This document shows, one piece after another, positions 51,270 through 60,555 of a stretch of DNA of 64,000 nucleotides (within the stretch, counting starts at the first letter, position 1; the number at the start of each line of letters is the position of its first letter). A model generated the notes under the pieces. That model saw nothing but the letters and a program-made list of their open reading frames with translations. It was not told the DNA's origin and did no database searches. The stretch is from Gordonia jinghuaiqii. Its GTDB lineage: Bacteria > Actinomycetota > Actinomycetes > Mycobacteriales > Mycobacteriaceae. A program made the translations under genes and the position numbers. The stretch lies in assembly GCF_014041935.1 (NCBI RefSeq), contig NZ_CP059491.1:5120114-5184113 (forward strand). The letters are read 5' to 3'.

Positions 51270-52286
51270 ATGAGCCAGCAAGAGACCCAGCAGATCCATG
51301 ACGTGATCATCATCGGATCCGGACCTGCCGGGTACACCGCGGCGATCTACGCCGCGCGCGCCGAGCTGTCTCCGATCGTCTTCGAGGGCACCCAGTTCGG
51401 TGGCGCCCTGATGACGACCACCGAGGTCGAGAACTTCCCCGGTTTCCAGACCGGTATCCAGGGCCCGGCTCTGATGGACGAAATGCGCGAGCAGGCGCTT
51501 CGGTTCGGCGCCGACCTCCGCATGGAGGACGTGGACACCGTCCGCCTGACCGGCCCGATCAAGGAGGTCGAGGTCGGTGGTGAGGTGTTCCGCGCCCGCG
51601 CGGTCATCCTCGCCATGGGCGCCGCCGCCCGCTACCTCGGCGTCGAGGGGGAGCAGCAGCTCCTCGGACGCGGCGTCTCCGCCTGCGCGACGTGTGACGG
51701 CTTCTTCTTCAAGGACCAGGACATCGCCGTCGTCGGCGGTGGCGACTCGGCCATGGAAGAGGCGACCTTCCTCACAAAGTTCGCGCGCAGCGTCTCGCTG
51801 GTCCACCGCCGGGACGAGTTCCGGGCGTCGAAGATCATGCTCGAGCGCGCCCGCGCGAACGACAAGATCCGCTTCGTGACCAATGCCGCGGTCCAGTCGG
51901 TGCTCGGCGACGGATCCGTCTCCGGTCTGAAGATCGAGGACACGCGGACAGGTGAGGTCAGCACGCTCGACGTGACCGGCATGTTCGTGGCCATCGGACA
52001 CGACCCGCGCAGCGAACTGGTTCGCGGTCAGGTCGACCTCGACGACGAGGGTTACGTTCGGGTCCAGGGCCGCACCACCCACACCTCGCTGCCCGGTGTC
52101 TTCGCCGCCGGCGATCTGGTCGACCACACCTACCGCCAGGCCATCACCGCGGCCGGTAGCGGCTGTTCGGCCGCGATCGACGCCGAGCGATGGCTCGCCG
52201 AGCAGGGCGAGGCCGCCGACTTCACCGTCGGCGACACCGAAGCTTCTGCTGTTTCCGAGATCGAGGCTGCTCAGGCACCTGCCTGA
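51270..52286 (+). CDS. trxB: Thioredoxin reductase
   Basis: A protein of 338 residues. The FAD motif is [21 protein letters not shown], the redox pair is C139-A-T-C142 ([11 protein letters not shown]), the NADPH motif is [15 protein letters not shown] with the HRRDEFRAS 2'-phosphate site, and the late FAD element is [23 protein letters not shown]. It reduces thioredoxin with NADPH. GGAGG lies 5 nt before ATG 51270. The C-terminal tail ([15 protein letters not shown]) is a little longer than usual. The trxA gene follows 54 bp later, as the conserved trxB2-trxC pair. Confidence 0.96.
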   Translation: MSQQETQQIHDVIIIGSGPAGYTAAIYAARAELSPIVFEGTQFGGALMTTTEVENFPGFQTGIQGPALMDEMREQALRFGADLRMEDVDTVRLTGPIKEVEVGGEVFRARAVILAMGAAARYLGVEGEQQLLGRGVSACATCDGFFFKDQDIAVVGGGDSAMEEATFLTKFARSVSLVHRRDEFRASKIMLERARANDKIRFVTNAAVQSVLGDGSVSGLKIEDTRTGEVSTLDVTGMFVAIGHDPRSELVRGQVDLDDEGYVRVQGRTTHTSLPGVFAAGDLVDHTYRQAITAAGSGCSAAIDAERWLAEQGEAADFTVGDTEASAVSEIEAAQAPA

Positions 52287-52340
52287 GCAGTTCCGCCCGA
52301 CCCCACCACTTCATCCGGTCCATCTGAGGAGGACACAACA

Positions 52341-52679
52341 ATGGGTGCCAATACCGTTGCCGTCAACGACACCACCTTCAAGGACGCCGTACTCGGCGCC
52401 GACAAGCCGGTCCTCGTGGACTTCTGGGCCACCTGGTGCGGTCCCTGCCGCATGGTCGCCCCGGTCCTCGAGGAGATCGCCCGCGATCACGGTGACAAGC
52501 TCACCGTCGCCAAACTCGATGTCGACGAGAGCCCCGCGACCGCCCGTGACTTCCAGATCATGTCGATTCCGACGATGATCCTGTTCGACAAGGGTCAGCC
52601 GGTCAAGACGATCGTCGGTGCCAAGGGCAAGGCGGCGCTGCTGCGCGAGCTCGATTCGGTGGTCGGCCAGTCGGCCTGA
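52341..52679 (+). CDS. trxA: Thioredoxin
   Basis: A protein of 112 residues with the classical fold and active site W32-C33-G-P-C36 (DFWATWCGPCRMVAP), the cis-proline in MSIPTMILF, and the C-terminal glycine of VGAKGKAALLRELD. It is the cytosolic dithiol reductant kept reduced by the TrxB encoded just upstream. GGAGGA stands 8-9 nt before ATG 52341. A hairpin at 52711-52749 ends the pair. Confidence 0.96.
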   Translation: MGANTVAVNDTTFKDAVLGADKPVLVDFWATWCGPCRMVAPVLEEIARDHGDKLTVAKLDVDESPATARDFQIMSIPTMILFDKGQPVKTIVGAKGKAALLRELDSVVGQSA

Positions 52680-52710
52680 TCACCAGCATCTACACCCCGA
52701 AACGCGGGAC

Positions 52711-52749
52711 AGTCCGCGGGTGAACGGCATACGCGTCCACCTGCGGACT
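52711..52749 (+). terminator. Hairpin terminator after trxA
   Basis: AGTCCGCGGGTG (52711-52722) pairs with CACCTGCGGACT (52738-52749), a 12-bp stem with one G-T wobble and a 15-nt loop, followed by TTCTCT. It begins 32 bp past the trxA stop. The rest of the gap to cwlM shows only the short palindrome CTCAGCTGAG at about 52836. Confidence 0.55.
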
Positions 52750-52941
52750 TCTCTGCGTTGATGGTCTCGTCGCTGGTCTCGGCCAGAGACCGTCTGACGC
52801 GTCTGGACCACCGACGGGTTTGGTGTAGTGCAGCTCAGCTGAGAGAATGCAGGCTGATCATTTGCCGGTGCTTCCACATGGTGCGCACCGGGTACTCGGG
52901 CAAGGCGAGGTCCTGCCGTAATCCGTACGAGGGGTGACGAG

Positions 52942-54120
52942 ATGCCATTGTTCCGGCTTGGGGATCACGGATCGGCTGTTGCCGAGATCCGGTCCATCCT
53001 GGCCGGTCGCGGTCTCCTCCCCGACGACGCTCCGACGCCCGATCACGAGAATTCCGGCAACGGCTGGAATCCATCCGAAGCCGTCTTCGACGAGGCCTGT
53101 GACCGTGCGGTCCGCGCATTCCAACAGGAGCGGGGGCTCATCGTCGACGGCATCGTCGGACCCGCGACCTACCGCGTTCTCCGTGAGGCGTCGTACCGGC
53201 TCGGCGCGCGAGTGCTGTCCTATCAGCTGTCGGCCCCGATGGTCGGTGACGACGTGGCCACCCTGCAGCACCGCCTGCACAACCTCGGCTACTACACCTC
53301 GCTGGTCGACGGCATCTTCGGGCTGACTACGCACAATGCGGTCTGCCTGTACCAGAGCGAGTACGGCCTCGCCTCCGACGGCATCTGCGGTCCGGCGACG
53401 CTCCGCTCGCTCGAGCGGCTCGGCACACGCGTCACCGGTGGTTCGCCCTATGCCATCCGGCAGGAGGAGCACGTTCGACGCTCCGGTCCTCAGCTCTCGG
53501 GGAAGCGGATCCTCATCGATCCGGGTTCCGGTGGACTCCACCCCATGTCCACCGGAGACCTCGCCGAGCGCGAGTCGGAATTGTTGTGGGATCTCGGTGC
53601 ACGCCTCGAGGGTCGGATGGCCGCTGCCGGCATGCAGACATTTCTGTCACACGACGGTCGTGGCCGCCCCGGCGATGACGAGCGCGCTCGCGTGGCCAAC
53701 CTCATGGATGCGGATCTGATGATCTCGCTGAGATGTGGGCACTACCGCAACCCGCAGGCCAATGGTGTTGCGTCGTTCTACTTCGGGAACAATCACAACT
53801 CGTTCTCGCCCATCGGTCGGAACCTCGCCGGTTTCATCCAGCGCGAGATCGCCGCTCGCACACCGCTGACCGACTGCCGTACCCATGAGCGGACCTGGGA
53901 TGTCCTGCGCCTGACCCGGATGCCGGTGGCCCTCATCGACGTCGGTTACATCACCAACCCAAATGACGCTGCGATCCTTGGCGATTCGGATTGGCGCAAT
54001 GTGATCGCCGATGCGATCGTGGTCGCCGTGAAACGGTTGTACCTGCTCGATCGCGACGATCGGCCTACGGGCACTTACACTTTCGCCGATCTGTTGGCCG
54101 CGGAGAACAGCCCCCGCTGA
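52942..54120 (+). CDS. cwlM: CwlM-type peptidoglycan amidase homologue, regulator of MurA
   Basis: A protein of 392 residues. Two peptidoglycan-binding domains come first (FRLGDHGSAVAEIRSIL.. and APMVGDDVATLQHRLHNLGYYTSLVDGIFGLTTHNAV), then an amidase_3 domain from about 188 (GKRILIDPGSGGLHP) with SLRCGHYRNPQANGVASFYFG and VALIDVGYITNP. The zinc-binding histidine and glutamate set of true amidases appears changed (LIDPGSGG in place of a H-containing first motif). In mycobacteria CwlM is cytosolic and, when phosphorylated at a C-terminal threonine, stimulates MurA. The C-terminus RPTGTYTFADLLAAE keeps candidate threonines (376, 378, 380). No signal peptide is seen, which agrees with this. Confidence 0.9.
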   Translation: MPLFRLGDHGSAVAEIRSILAGRGLLPDDAPTPDHENSGNGWNPSEAVFDEACDRAVRAFQQERGLIVDGIVGPATYRVLREASYRLGARVLSYQLSAPMVGDDVATLQHRLHNLGYYTSLVDGIFGLTTHNAVCLYQSEYGLASDGICGPATLRSLERLGTRVTGGSPYAIRQEEHVRRSGPQLSGKRILIDPGSGGLHPMSTGDLAERESELLWDLGARLEGRMAAAGMQTFLSHDGRGRPGDDERARVANLMDADLMISLRCGHYRNPQANGVASFYFGNNHNSFSPIGRNLAGFIQREIAARTPLTDCRTHERTWDVLRLTRMPVALIDVGYITNPNDAAILGDSDWRNVIADAIVVAVKRLYLLDRDDRPTGTYTFADLLAAENSPR

Positions 54121-54928
54121 TCCGCTGCTGACCGTGTCCCACCGGGACCGCTGTTCGCTGTCGTCCGGCCAGATCGATCTCGGCCATCACGGCGAGCTTC
54201 TCCAGGGCGCTCTCCACTTCGAACTTCCATCCGAGGCCCTCGTCGAGCTCGAGACGGAAGCGCGGGAAGCGCTGATGAGACGACACCACGTCGAATCCTG
54301 AGTTCTTGAGGAACGACGCATCGATCATGCACGAGGTACACAGGTCGGACTGCGGATCGTCGAGTATCTCGCGTGCGACTTCGACGATGGCCTCGTCGGT
54401 CCAGAACTCCAGATCGTCAGCCAGTGCTCCTCCCGTGCCGACGACGCCGGAGGGGGTGGCGCCGACGCCGTTGCGCACGATGCCGAAGGACTCGACGGCA
54501 CGAACACCGCGCCGGATCAGATCACCGAGTACCGCGTCGAGCAGGATGCTCGCGACCTCCTCATGTCCCGGTTCCGTTCGGATACTCGTGAGCAGTACCG
54601 CGTCGTGGCTGACCGGTGAGGTGGGGAAGTGCTGTGAACGCGGCACACGGTTGGGGGGCGCGTAAAACGCTGTCCCGATGACCGAATGGGTCGCGGAGTC
54701 TATCGCGACCTGACCACACGCACCCCACTCAAGTAGCAGCCCCGAGATCCACGCTTCCTTGTCGAACTCACTCTCGTACGGTTCGTGGTCGGCGAAGGTC
54801 TGCGACGCGGATCTGCGCGTATGACTCGATTCTCCGCTGGTTTCGACTTCCCAGAAGACACACCGACGGGTGTGATGGGGGAGTGACTCGAAAGATCCGA
54901 GTTCCAAGCGCGTGATCGACACACTCAT
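54065..54928 (-). CDS. Rv3916c-like protein with GNAT-type fold features
   Basis: A protein of 287 residues. Features include CVFWEVE, ISGLLLEWGACGQVAIDS, FYAPPNRVPRSQHFPTSPVSHDAVLLTSIR and the late segment SFLKNSGFDVVSSHQRFPRFRLEL, an order of elements like a GNAT acetyltransferase. Orthologues occupy the same place between cwlM and parB in all Mycobacteriales (Rv3916c). Biochemical function unknown. I chose ATG 54928 (MSVSITRLELGSFESLP); the frame opens further upstream. Its last 56 bp overlap cwlM on the opposite strand. Confidence 0.78.
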   Translation of the reverse strand: MSVSITRLELGSFESLPHHTRRCVFWEVETSGESSHTRRSASQTFADHEPYESEFDKEAWISGLLLEWGACGQVAIDSATHSVIGTAFYAPPNRVPRSQHFPTSPVSHDAVLLTSIRTEPGHEEVASILLDAVLGDLIRRGVRAVESFGIVRNGVGATPSGVVGTGGALADDLEFWTDEAIVEVAREILDDPQSDLCTSCMIDASFLKNSGFDVVSSHQRFPRFRLELDEGLGWKFEVESALEKLAVMAEIDLAGRQRTAVPVGHGQQRISGGCSPRPTDRRKCKCP

Positions 54929-55075
54929 CTCAGCAAGCTCCGGCACAATCTCTGGAAACGTCGAAAGTGTATGCACCCCAACAGGTTCTGCTGATCACAT
55001 GCCCATCTGGCGCATCAATCGTCACAGTGACATTACTTCCGCGTATCGTCGGCACAGGGAATCTCGGGGTGAAAT

Positions 55076-56128
55076 TCACTTGTTCGGATTGATGAACTGA
55101 ACGATGCGTTCCAAGTCATCGACCGAACCGAACTCCACGACGATCTTCCCTTTTCTCTTCCCTAGACTGACTGTAACCCTGGTGTCCAGACTGTCGGACA
55201 GTCTCTCCGCGAGATCCTGCAGTCCCGGCATCTGCATCGGCCGCCGCTTCTGCGCGGGCGCCTTGGGGTCCGGCCCGTCGCCACGGTTGGCCAGCGTCAC
55301 CGCCTCCTCGGTCGCCCGGACCGACAGACCCTCGGCGACGATCCGTGCGGCGAGTGCCTCTTGGGCCTCGCTTCCGGTTTCGAGTGACAGCAAGGCGCGG
55401 GCGTGGCCGGCGGACAGTACGCCCGCAGCGACACGTCGTTGCACCGGGATCGGCAATTTGAGCAACCTGATCATGTTGCTGATGAGCGGCCGGGACCGGC
55501 CCAGTCGAGCCGCGAGCTCTTCGTGTGTCACGCCGAACTCTTCGAGGAGCTGCTGGTACGCCGCGGCCTCTTCGAGGGGATTCAGCTGCGCTCGGTGGAT
55601 GTTCTCCAGGAGGGCATCTCGGAGCATGTCGCCGTCGGGCGTCTCGCGGACGATCGCAGGGATCGCCTCGAGCCCGGCCTCCTGGCTGGCACGCCAGCGG
55701 CGCTCTCCCATGACGATCTGGTAGCCGACCCCGTCGGCCGTCGGCGTCTTGAGTCGGCGCACGACGATGGGCTGCATGAGCCCGAATTCGCGGATCGAAT
55801 GCACCAGTTCCGACATCGCATCGTCGTCGAACACCGTGCGGGGCTGGCTGGGATTGGGCTGGATCTGCTTCGGAGGGAGCTCCCGGTAGACCGCGCCGAC
55901 CTCTTCTGCGCTCAGCGGTGCAGTGCCTTCGACGGTGCTCTCCGCCGTCGACTCCGCCTTCTGAGATGCGCCGGCGGGGGAGGAGGGACCCTTGCCGAGG
56001 ACGACATCAGCGGCCGCATTTCCGAGGCGCGGCGTACTGCTCTGGTCCTCGGTGGGTCCTGTCGGTATGAGCGCGGCCAGGCCCCGGCCGAGTCCGCCGC
56101 GTCGTTGTGCGGTATCGCGCTGACTCAT
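55076..56128 (-). CDS. parB: Chromosome partitioning protein ParB
   Basis: A protein of 350 residues. After a variable N-terminal linker comes the CTPase/ParB-Srx domain ([52 protein letters not shown] with the GERRxR box), then [27 protein letters not shown] and the DNA-reading helix-turn-helix [24 protein letters not shown]-terminal dimer domain ends at INPNK. It loads at parS, spreads and works with ParA to separate origins. GGAGG before ATG 56128 supports the start. Five parS sites lie within 4.3 kb upstream of it. Confidence 0.96.
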   Translation of the reverse strand: MSQRDTAQRRGGLGRGLAALIPTGPTEDQSSTPRLGNAAADVVLGKGPSSPAGASQKAESTAESTVEGTAPLSAEEVGAVYRELPPKQIQPNPSQPRTVFDDDAMSELVHSIREFGLMQPIVVRRLKTPTADGVGYQIVMGERRWRASQEAGLEAIPAIVRETPDGDMLRDALLENIHRAQLNPLEEAAAYQQLLEEFGVTHEELAARLGRSRPLISNMIRLLKLPIPVQRRVAAGVLSAGHARALLSLETGSEAQEALAARIVAEGLSVRATEEAVTLANRGDGPDPKAPAQKRRPMQMPGLQDLAERLSDSLDTRVTVSLGKRKGKIVVEFGSVDDLERIVQFINPNK

Positions 56129-56282
56129 CCTTCTACCTCCGGTCGAAACGCAGTTGTCCGGTTCACTTCGGTCGACACGCGACCCGCAATCGTCCCACCC
56201 CGGTGGAATCCGCGAACCCCGGTGGTGGGCCGGGGTCCATCACGACCCGTCGTGACCGGTTCACGTGAATCGGTGTGGCCAC

Positions 56283-57239
56283 TCACGCTTGGGAGCCTTC
56301 CACACCGCGCAGCGCGACTTCGCGCGCTGCATCCATGTAGCTCATCGCCCCGCGCGAGCCGGGATCGTATTCGATGATCGTCATGCCATAACCGGGCGCT
56401 TCGGACACCTTCACGCTGCGGGGGATGATCGTGCTCAGCACCTTGTCCCCGAAGTGGCGGCGTACTTCCTCGGCCACCTGGTCGGCCAGCTTGGTGCGGC
56501 CGTCGTACATCGTCAGGACGATTGTCGAAACATGGAGATCGCGGTTCAGGTGCGCCTGCACGAGTTCGATGTTGCGCAGCAACTGACCGACACCCTCGAG
56601 CGCGTAGTACTCGCACTGGATCGGGATCAACACCTCGCGGGCCGCGACCATCGCGTTGACGGTCAGCAGTCCGAGTGACGGAGGGCAGTCGATGAACACG
56701 TAATCGATCTGATATTCACTGAGCACTTCGTCGGACAGTGCGTTACGAAGGCGGTTCTCGCGCGCCACAAGCGATACGAGTTCGATCTCGGCGCCGGCCA
56801 GATCGAGAGTCGCCGGTACGCAGAACAATCCCTGCTGGCTCGGTGACTCCTGAATCGCCTCTCTCAGAGTGACCTCGCCGAGGAGTAGTTCGTACACCGA
56901 CGCGATGTCCTCGGCGCGGTGATCGATGCCCAGAGCGGTACTTGCGTTGCCCTGAGGGTCGAGGTCCACGACGAGCACACGGAGGCCTCGGAGAGCCAGC
57001 CCCGCGGCCAGGTTGACGGCGGTGGTCGTCTTACCCACTCCGCCCTTCTGGTTGGCGACTGTCATGATTCGGGTGTGGGGAGGCCGGGGGAGCTGTCCGG
57101 CGCCGCCGGGAGTCAGCACCTGACTGGCCCGTTCAGCCGCCATGGCGATCGGCGTGTCGGCGAGCGGTGCGGCAGCTGCCGCGGAGCGCCTCCGCCCGGT
57201 TGATGTTTCACGTGAAACGTTGGGGTCCTGATCGACCAC
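56283..57239 (-). CDS. parA: Chromosome partitioning ATPase ParA
   Basis: A protein of 318 residues. The deviant Walker A motif is VANQKGGVGKTTTAVNLAAG, Walker A' is VDLDPQGNAS, and Walker B is VFIDCPPSLGLLTVNAM. GTG 57239 is the best start: AAAGGAG at 57253-57247 is 7 nt upstream. The frame is open to 57497, but that region has no ribosome-binding site. The protein then opens VVDQDPNVSRETSTG, and its VSRET codons are a perfect parS site (57205-57218). M. tuberculosis ParA also has VSRETST near its N-terminus, so the embedded parS is ancestral. Confidence 0.95.
   Translation of the reverse strand: MVDQDPNVSRETSTGRRRSAAAAAPLADTPIAMAAERASQVLTPGGAGQLPRPPHTRIMTVANQKGGVGKTTTAVNLAAGLALRGLRVLVVDLDPQGNASTALGIDHRAEDIASVYELLLGEVTLREAIQESPSQQGLFCVPATLDLAGAEIELVSLVARENRLRNALSDEVLSEYQIDYVFIDCPPSLGLLTVNAMVAAREVLIPIQCEYYALEGVGQLLRNIELVQAHLNRDLHVSTIVLTMYDGRTKLADQVAEEVRRHFGDKVLSTIIPRSVKVSEAPGYGMTIIEYDPGSRGAMSYMDAAREVALRGVEGSQA
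57205..57218. other. parS site 1, inside parA coding sequence
   Basis: GTTTCACGTGAAAC, the perfect 14-bp parS core bound by ParB. It encodes V-S-R-E-T in codons 8-12 of parA, so the centromere element is also protein-coding. Confidence 0.95.
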
Positions 57240-57408
57240 GCGTGGACTCCTTTGACCGACCTGATAGGCGTTCGAAGTATGCGAGTCGGGGACGGTTGTC
57301 CCAGACCCTGCGGATGCAGATGCATCGATTGCAGCATCGTCGTGAGTGCTGACGGAACGCTTTCTATTCTGCGCTCTCCGCGGACTCCACACCAATTCGA
57401 TCTCCTCC

Positions 57409-58131
57409 TCAGCGCCGACCGGAGCGGCTGCCCCGGGAGCGCTCGGCCTTGGTACCCACAACGACCGTTGTCGGTGTCTCCAGGGATTGCTCGCCACACA
57501 CAGCCACAGTCAGGCCACTGATACCGGTCCGACCGACCAGCGCTCGATCGCGCTCGATCTCTTCCGCCGCAGACGATCCTTTGATTGCGATCATCCGGCC
57601 ACCGTCGCGGATCAGGGGAGCGGACCATTTCGACAGGCGTTCCAAGGGAGCGACCGCCCGAGAGGTCACCACATCGGCCAGCGGCACCTGCGCCCGCACC
57701 ACCTTTTCCTCGGCGCGTCCACGAACCACCGTCACATTGTCCAGGGCCAGGGTTTCCACCGCGCGCTCCAAGAACGAACTTCGGCGCAACAGCGGTTCGA
57801 TGAGGGTGATGGACAGATCGGGTCGCGCAACCGCGAGTGGCACACCGGGCAGGCCGGCGCCGCTACCGATGTCGATGACGTTCGCCTCTTCATCGATCAA
57901 TTCGCCGATCACCGCACAGTTCAGGATGTGACGGTCCCACAGGCGCGGCACCTCTCGAGGACCCATGAGTCCGTGATCAATTCCGTCGGTCGCCAAGATC
58001 TGCCAGAAACGCACCGCGAGCTCCTGCCGCTCCCCGAAGATCTCGCGTGCGGCGGCTGGGGGTTTCGACAACGCTTCCAGATCGGGTTGGTCTGTCGGGT
58101 CTGAGTCTGTCGGGTCTGAGTCTGACGGCAC
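57409..58131 (-). CDS. rsmG: 16S rRNA 7-methylguanosine methyltransferase RsmG (GidB)
   Basis: A protein of 240 residues that methylates G527 of 16S rRNA with S-adenosylmethionine. The SAM motif is VIDIGSGAGLPGVPLAVARPD, and the region LIEPLLRRSSFLERAVETL and VTSRAVAPLERLSKWSAPLIRDGGRMIAIKG complete the family. GTG 58131 is chosen, with GGAGG only 4 nt upstream; ATG 58200 in the same frame would place the parS site 58166-58179 within the coding region (MDLSELSVSRET). The first residues contain a duplicated DSDPT repeat from a 15-bp DNA duplication. parA is the next gene on this strand. Confidence 0.88.
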   Translation of the reverse strand: MPSDSDPTDSDPTDQPDLEALSKPPAAAREIFGERQELAVRFWQILATDGIDHGLMGPREVPRLWDRHILNCAVIGELIDEEANVIDIGSGAGLPGVPLAVARPDLSITLIEPLLRRSSFLERAVETLALDNVTVVRGRAEEKVVRAQVPLADVVTSRAVAPLERLSKWSAPLIRDGGRMIAIKGSSAAEEIERDRALVGRTGISGLTVAVCGEQSLETPTTVVVGTKAERSRGSRSGRR

Positions 58132-58165
58132 TACGCCTCCATTTCGAGTGGACTTACTCCATAGT

Positions 58166-58179
58166 GTTTCACGTGAAAC
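58166..58179. other. parS site 2
   Basis: Perfect GTTTCACGTGAAAC upstream of rsmG. If translation began at ATG 58200 it would encode VSRET, as at site 1. Confidence 0.95.
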
Positions 58180-58252
58180 CGAGAGCTCTGACAAGTCCAT
58201 CTACATCGGGATCACCGGGCAACTTCGCACCACACATTTGGTCCTTTCCGCT

Positions 58253-58266
58253 GTTTCACGTGAAAC
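58253..58266. other. parS site 3
   Basis: Perfect GTTTCACGTGAAAC, extended to the 18-bp palindrome CTGTTTCACGTGAAACAG (58251-58268), 87 bp from site 2. Confidence 0.95.
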
Positions 58267-58498
58267 AGTGGTGGCCAATCAATACGTCCTGTGACGATTC
58301 TTCGGCCATGGGCGGGACCATGCTTGAGTGGCGAGTGCGCGGCGCGATGGCACTTCATGCACACCGAACCCCGGACACCAGTTTCCGGACGTGTGGGTCG
58401 CGGACGGACCAATCTCCGCAACCCGCCGCCGCGACGTGAGCAGGGCGCACCACCGACGCCAAGGCGGAGGATGGGCGGGCTCATCGAACAGGCGTGAT

Positions 58499-58512
58499 GT
58501 TTCACGTGAAAC
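58499..58512. other. parS site 4
   Basis: Perfect GTTTCACGTGAAAC, with the full 16-bp consensus TGTTTCACGTGAAACA at 58498-58513. Confidence 0.95.
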
Positions 58513-60364
58513 AACAGGGATGTAATTCAGGCGTGGGCGCCGCACCACGGTCCCGGGACCGTCCACAATGATCGGCCTCTCAGTTCCCCGACACAGCTCA
58601 GCTCAGCAACCTCATGTCGTCGACGCCGGTCTGCTCAGCAACACGGTGCGAGGCGAGCGCTCGTCGCCGCACCACCGAGAATCCAATCCTCACCAACTCG
58701 TCGTCACCAACTATGGCCGCGATCGCACCGCGGTCCGCCGCCCATCGAGAGGGGTGACCACAAGACGGCAGACTGCGACCGGGAACAGCCACAGACCGCA
58801 GACGAATCCGCGCGACGACAACCGCGTCGGGGGAGGGGAGCACGCCCTCGCTGGGAGCACCCCACCGGAAGCCCTTGACGCGTGCCGACCGCGTACCGCC
58901 GGGAGCATGCCCCAGAGCACGGAGCTGACCAAACCCGACGCCGTCCCAGGCCCCGGTATTTCGCCGAGACCCACAAGCTCGCTGCGTTCTGGTCCGGGGT
59001 TGCCGACGGTCCGCCCATCTGCACCGCTACAAAGGGCCGGTACCAGAGGCGACAATGCTCTCAGGATCGGGCGACCGATCAGACGGAGTAGGTAGGCGAT
59101 TGCTCCCAGTGGCCGGCGTCCGCTTCCCGGGAAACCAGGCGCGAGAATGACTGCCCCGGATCTCGACACCGAGCGACAACACCGAGCGATGAGATAGTCG
59201 CCCCTACTCAGACACGACCCCGCCGTCCATGCACGACGGAACAGGCCCGAGCCACACACCGTCCCCTGGAGCATCACCGGCGTCCTGGTGGTGTCTGTGC
59301 CGTGTGCCGTGTCTGTGGGGATCCTGCCGATCATCGTGTGGCGGAGACCGGACGGACTCTCGTTGTCTCGATCATCGGACTGTTCGACGAAGCCGATGCT
59401 TGACGGGGATGCTGATGGTGCCGAAGTCGCCGCGGGAAACGACTCTCTCGTTCGCTATCGCCCGACGACGGCGCCTGGGGACACCTCCTGCTTGCCCCCG
59501 CATCGATCCGGTCCGTCCAGATGTTCCCACCCGAACGTCGCCGGAGCGCGCTCCCGCTCGGGGCGCTCGGTCCGTGCGCGGGGGAGCCGGGGTCGTCAGG
59601 AATCCGCCGTCGCGGGTCTCCAGCGCCGGCGCCGCAGCGAGTCGGCCACTGCCACGTCGGTGTCCCGGCGTAGTTCTCGATGAGGCCACGGAACAGGTCG
59701 AGGTTGTCGACCAAAGTCACTGCGGGATCGAGTCGGCCAACTTCGCAACGCGCGGGGTGTTCTGACGTTCCGGGCTGTGCAGGTCGGCGTCGTCGGCAGG
59801 TTCGCCCGAAATGCCGCCCGGGCGGATCGTCAGTGCCGCAGGCTGTCCTGCGGTCGCCAGGCGCCATGCGTCTACGCGGATGGCACGAGGCGTCTTCGGC
59901 GGCAGTGCGTCGCGCGCAGTCGCCGACACATGGGGACGCACCCAGTCGGGTTCCAGCGCCGAGCACAGGATCGCCCGCAGGGAAGGTCGCGTAGGCGCAC
60001 CTGGTCCGCGACGACGTCGACCTCACCCTCAGGACGATCCGCGCGACCGGCGGGCGACTCGACATCACGGTGGGCCGGGAGCCCGGGGTGCCACAGTGCC
60101 GACGGCTTCAGCGTGGGCCGTCGATGGCGGCCGCATTCGAGCTGGGAGCCCCCGTCGCCGTAGCGGTGTCGCGCGAACGCAACAACCCGGCGCTCGAGGT
60201 CGTGAGAAATCGTGGGTTCGCAGCGACGAGTCGTTCGTAGGAGTGGGAGTGCCGGCCCATCGTGGAGGTCCGGGCAGACCTGCGTCGCCGGGCTCCGGCC
60301 GAACCCACAGACGGGCACACCACCGACGTTCCACAAGGCCGCACCACGGCATCCCGTTGACGAC

Positions 60365-60378
60365 GTTTCACGTGAAAC
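60365..60378. other. parS site 5
   Basis: Perfect GTTTCACGTGAAAC, 1.85 kb from site 4 at the other end of the gene-poor region, 177 bp from the jag stop. Confidence 0.95.
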
Positions 60379-60491
60379 AACACCGATGTGATTAGCCCGA
60401 CCACCTTGATGTCGCGGCCAGGTGACCGCGCTGGCCTCACTGCCGCCGACCCCACTGCCGCCGACCCCACTGAGGGAGAACATCCGAAAAG

Positions 60492-60526
60492 CACTCAGGC
60501 CCCGACCGATGGTCGGGGCCTGAGTG
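60492..60526 (-). terminator. Strong intrinsic terminator of the rpmH-jag operon
   Basis: CACTCAGGCCCCGACC (60492-60507) and GGTCGGGGCCTGAGTG (60511-60526) form a perfect 16-bp stem with a 3-nt loop. On the minus strand it is followed by CTTTTC, and it begins 30 bp past the jag stop, so it ends the rpmH-rnpA-yidD-yidC-jag transcript. A 15-bp tandem repeat (CACTGCCGCCGACCC twice, 60438-60467) lies just beyond. Confidence 0.85.
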
Positions 60527-60555
60527 GCGTCTCCAGTGGGGGAGTCCGGTGGTTG

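Larger units (their letters stand above)
58132..60491. other. Gene-poor origin-proximal region carrying parS sites
   Basis: No reading frame in this 2.4 kb can be supported as a gene. Open frames on both strands (for example 58568-59095 plus, 58711-59334 minus, 59331-60068 minus) show random composition and no family motif. A few short stretches look like former coding sequence: plus 60001-60240 (LVRDDVDLTLRTIRATGGRLD.., no start, TAG just before) and minus 59717-59941 (ALPPKTPRAIRVDAWRLATAG). They do not join into one frame, so a decayed gene is possible. Four of the five parS sites are here. In M. tuberculosis rsmG and jag are close neighbours, so this is an insertion or an expanded spacer. 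Confidence 0.6.

Noticed and set aside
57240..57497. N-terminal extension of ParA by 86 residues
   Set aside because: No ribosome-binding site at 57497, low-complexity sequence, and a strong AAAGGAG correctly spaced before GTG 57239.
58711..59334. Minus-strand frame of 207 codons in the gene-poor region, considered as a membrane protein
   Set aside because: There is a hydrophobic patch, but the rest is Arg/Gly/Ser/Pro-rich without a motif, and a plus-strand frame of similar length overlaps it. Neither can be preferred.
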